Origin: Flavobacteriales bacterium
Lineage (GTDB): Bacteria; Bacteroidota; Bacteroidia; Flavobacteriales_D; Sanyastnellaceae
NCBI GenBank assembly: GCA_947460525.1
Contig: CANHIV010000031.1
Location: 1 to 7,946, forward strand
Direction of reading: 5' to 3'
DNA: 7,946 nt
Within the stretch, counting starts at the first letter, position 1. The number at the start of each line of letters is the position of its first letter. Below are positions 6,698 to 7,946 of the stretch, piece after piece. The notes under the pieces were generated by a model. It had not been told where the DNA came from and ran no database searches. It was given only the letters and a program-made list of their open reading frames with translations. Both the position numbers and the translations under genes were made by a program.

Positions 6698-7946
6698 ATG
6701 AAGAAAAGAATATTTTTCGTTCTTTTCTTGTTGTTGGGATCTTTGGTCAGTGAGGCTCAATCGCGCATTATTGCGGGAGAGTACTTCTGGGGAACCATGG
6801 ATCCTGGTAGTGGAAACGGAACTGCTTTTACAGCGACAGATGGAACGTTTAGTGATGTCATCGAATCACTAATCGCTTCTGGACAAACGATTCCCAATAA
6901 TACCAGCCCCCTTCGTTTTAATGTTCGTGTTAAGGACATTTCTAACAACTGGGGACCAACATTCAAGAAAGTTATTTTCTTGACCACCAATTTACCTACT
7001 ACCAATGAGGTGAAAGTTTCACAAGGTGAATACTTCTTTGGTAATTCAGATCCAGGTCAAGGTAACGGTACCCAGTTGGTTGTCTTTGATGGCAACTGGA
7101 ATGATGCAATCGAAAGCGCTAGCGCGCTGAATGCAACTTGGAGCTTAAGTTCTGGTTTGCATTTGTTCAACATTAGAGCCAAAGATGGAAACAATCTTTG
7201 GGGTCCGCTATTTAAGAAGACGATTTCTGTTCAATCTCCAAGCGCCAATCCGCGTTTGTGCAAGATTCAAACTGGTGAATTCTTTTTCGGTGTAACTGAT
7301 CCAGGACAGGGCAGTGGAACTGCTTTGTTGGTTTTGGATGGCAACTGGTCAGATGCTATTGAAGAGGCGGTAAATTCAAATGTATCTTGGAGCTTGTCCA
7401 ATGGCATGGCATTGTTCAACGTGCGTGTTAAAGACGAATCCAACAATTGGGGTCCATTGTTCAAAAAAGCATTATCGATTCAATCTACACCCATTTTTCG
7501 TTTGGTGAAGGTTACTGCGGGAGAGTTTTATTTTGGAAATTTCGACCCAGGTCAAGGTTCAGGAACCACCATTCTTGCTTTTGATGGTGAGTACAATGAT
7601 GCCCTAGAGCAAGCCTTTTCAGGCGATTATGCTTGGTCTTTTTCAGGTAGTTCTACTTTGTTCAATATTCGATTCAAAGACGAAGCCAATCAATGGGGAC
7701 CCGTATTTAAAAAGACGGTATTCCGAGATGAGCTTCCAACAGCACGTGGTTTGAATATCACTTTTGCAGAATACTACTTTGGCGTGTTTGATCCCGGAGC
7801 GGGTACTGGAAATGTGATTGTTGCATTTGATGGCAATTTTGATTCTGCTATGGAAGTTTTGTTGCGAAATCATTTGACTTGGGAAAACCAAAGTGGTTCA
7901 ACCCTTTTCAATATTCGTGTTAAAGACGAAACCAACAAGTGGGGTC
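6698..7946 (+). CDS. Secreted tandem-repeat protein of unknown function (3' end outside window)
   Basis: The reading frame is open from ATG 6698 to the right edge, giving 416 complete codons with no stop. It begins with a signal peptide, MKKRIFFVLFLLLGSLVSEAQ, with cleavage near Ala20/Gln21. From residue 27 it consists of tandem units of 82-83 residues starting at residues 27, 110, 193, 275 and 357; the fifth is cut by the window end at its 60th residue. Each unit reads approximately GEYFFG..DPGxGxGT, then FDGNWxDAIE, W(S), LFNIRxKDxxNxWGPxFKK. The motifs recall AEYFFDTDPGxGNGT...RVKD repeats that I associate with hypothetical exported Bacteroidota proteins. The fold is unknown but probably beta-sandwich. 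It sits 6 bases after the preceding secreted-protein gene and is almost certainly cotranscribed with it. A cell-surface or extracellular role is inferred; a C-terminal sorting domain, if any, would lie beyond the window. Antisense open frames over this region are shadows of the repeats. Confidence 0.85.
   Translation, partial: MKKRIFFVLFLLLGSLVSEAQSRIIAGEYFWGTMDPGSGNGTAFTATDGTFSDVIESLIASGQTIPNNTSPLRFNVRVKDISNNWGPTFKKVIFLTTNLPTTNEVKVSQGEYFFGNSDPGQGNGTQLVVFDGNWNDAIESASALNATWSLSSGLHLFNIRAKDGNNLWGPLFKKTISVQSPSANPRLCKIQTGEFFFGVTDPGQGSGTALLVLDGNWSDAIEEAVNSNVSWSLSNGMALFNVRVKDESNNWGPLFKKALSIQSTPIFRLVKVTAGEFYFGNFDPGQGSGTTILAFDGEYNDALEQAFSGDYAWSFSGSSTLFNIRFKDEANQWGPVFKKTVFRDELPTARGLNITFAEYYFGVFDPGAGTGNVIVAFDGNFDSAMEVLLRNHLTWENQSGSTLFNIRVKDETNKWG
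6776..7946 (+). repeat. Five tandem protein-coding repeats of 246-249 bp
   Basis: Units begin at 6776, 7025, 7274, 7520 and 7766, so the periods are 249, 249, 246 and 246 bases; the last unit is incomplete. The units are clearly homologous in protein (GEYFFG, DPGQGxGT, FDGNW, LFNIRxKD, NxWGPLFKK). Their DNA has diverged at many third positions, with only short stretches such as GATGGCAACTGG kept. The first unit is the most divergent: it has YFWGTMDPGSG, and TIPNN replaces the Trp-Ser segment found in the others. This indicates old duplications rather than recent slippage. Confidence 0.9.

Noticed and set aside
6347..6760. 137-codon open frame on the - strand spanning the junction of the two secreted-protein genes
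   Set aside because: It overlaps both + strand genes, whose signal peptide, repeats and frame are convincing. The translation has no recognisable features.
6757..7891. Several - strand open frames (82, 65 and 82 codons), two of which resemble each other (GPQLLE/DxSLTRTL...)
   Set aside because: Their similarity only mirrors the tandem repeats of the + strand gene read in antisense, so they are not a separate gene family.
6776..7946. CRISPR array or DNA-level satellite
   Set aside because: The period of 246-249 bases, the kept reading frame and the third-position divergence show protein-domain repeats. There are no short identical repeats with unique spacers.

Overview
The window looks like a chromosomal segment from a member of the Bacteroidota, most likely Flavobacteriales (a Fluviicola/Crocinitomicaceae-like organism would fit, but no 16S or equivalent marker is present). 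The case rests on four points. The ATP synthase subunit a is long, with a signal peptide and His-rich ends. The atp operon runs a-c-b-delta-alpha-gamma and stops without beta and epsilon. There is a TAnnTTTG-type promoter box and no Shine-Dalgarno sequences. A secreted repeat protein has AEYFF..DPGxGxGT-like units, of a kind I associate with this phylum.

Layout, all on the + strand. Positions 1-224 hold the 3' end of a tyrosyl-tRNA synthetase gene (S4 RNA-binding domain). A short AT-rich gap contains a probable promoter (286-293) for the F-type ATP synthase operon: atpB (a), atpE (c), atpF (b), atpH (delta), atpA (alpha) and atpG (gamma), spanning roughly 317-5346. The genes are spaced 1-38 nt apart. 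A strong intrinsic terminator at 5367-5397 closes the operon, so beta and epsilon (atpD, atpC) must be encoded elsewhere. Together the genes supply the whole Fo part (a, c-ring, b), the delta and gamma stalk subunits, and alpha. The c-subunit glutamate without Na+ ligands and the essential Arg of subunit a indicate a proton-driven enzyme.

After the terminator and a 17-nt perfect palindrome comes a second, accessory unit. It encodes a 411-residue secreted protein with a parallel beta-helix-like N-terminal part (5456-6691). Six bases later begins a secreted protein made of tandem repeats of 82-83 residues (6698 to beyond the window end), which has no stop in the window and runs off the edge. 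Neither has a recognisable function; they look like cell-surface or exported proteins expressed together.

The atp part is ordinary for the phylum. The least explained content is the two-gene secreted pair and the palindrome in front of it.
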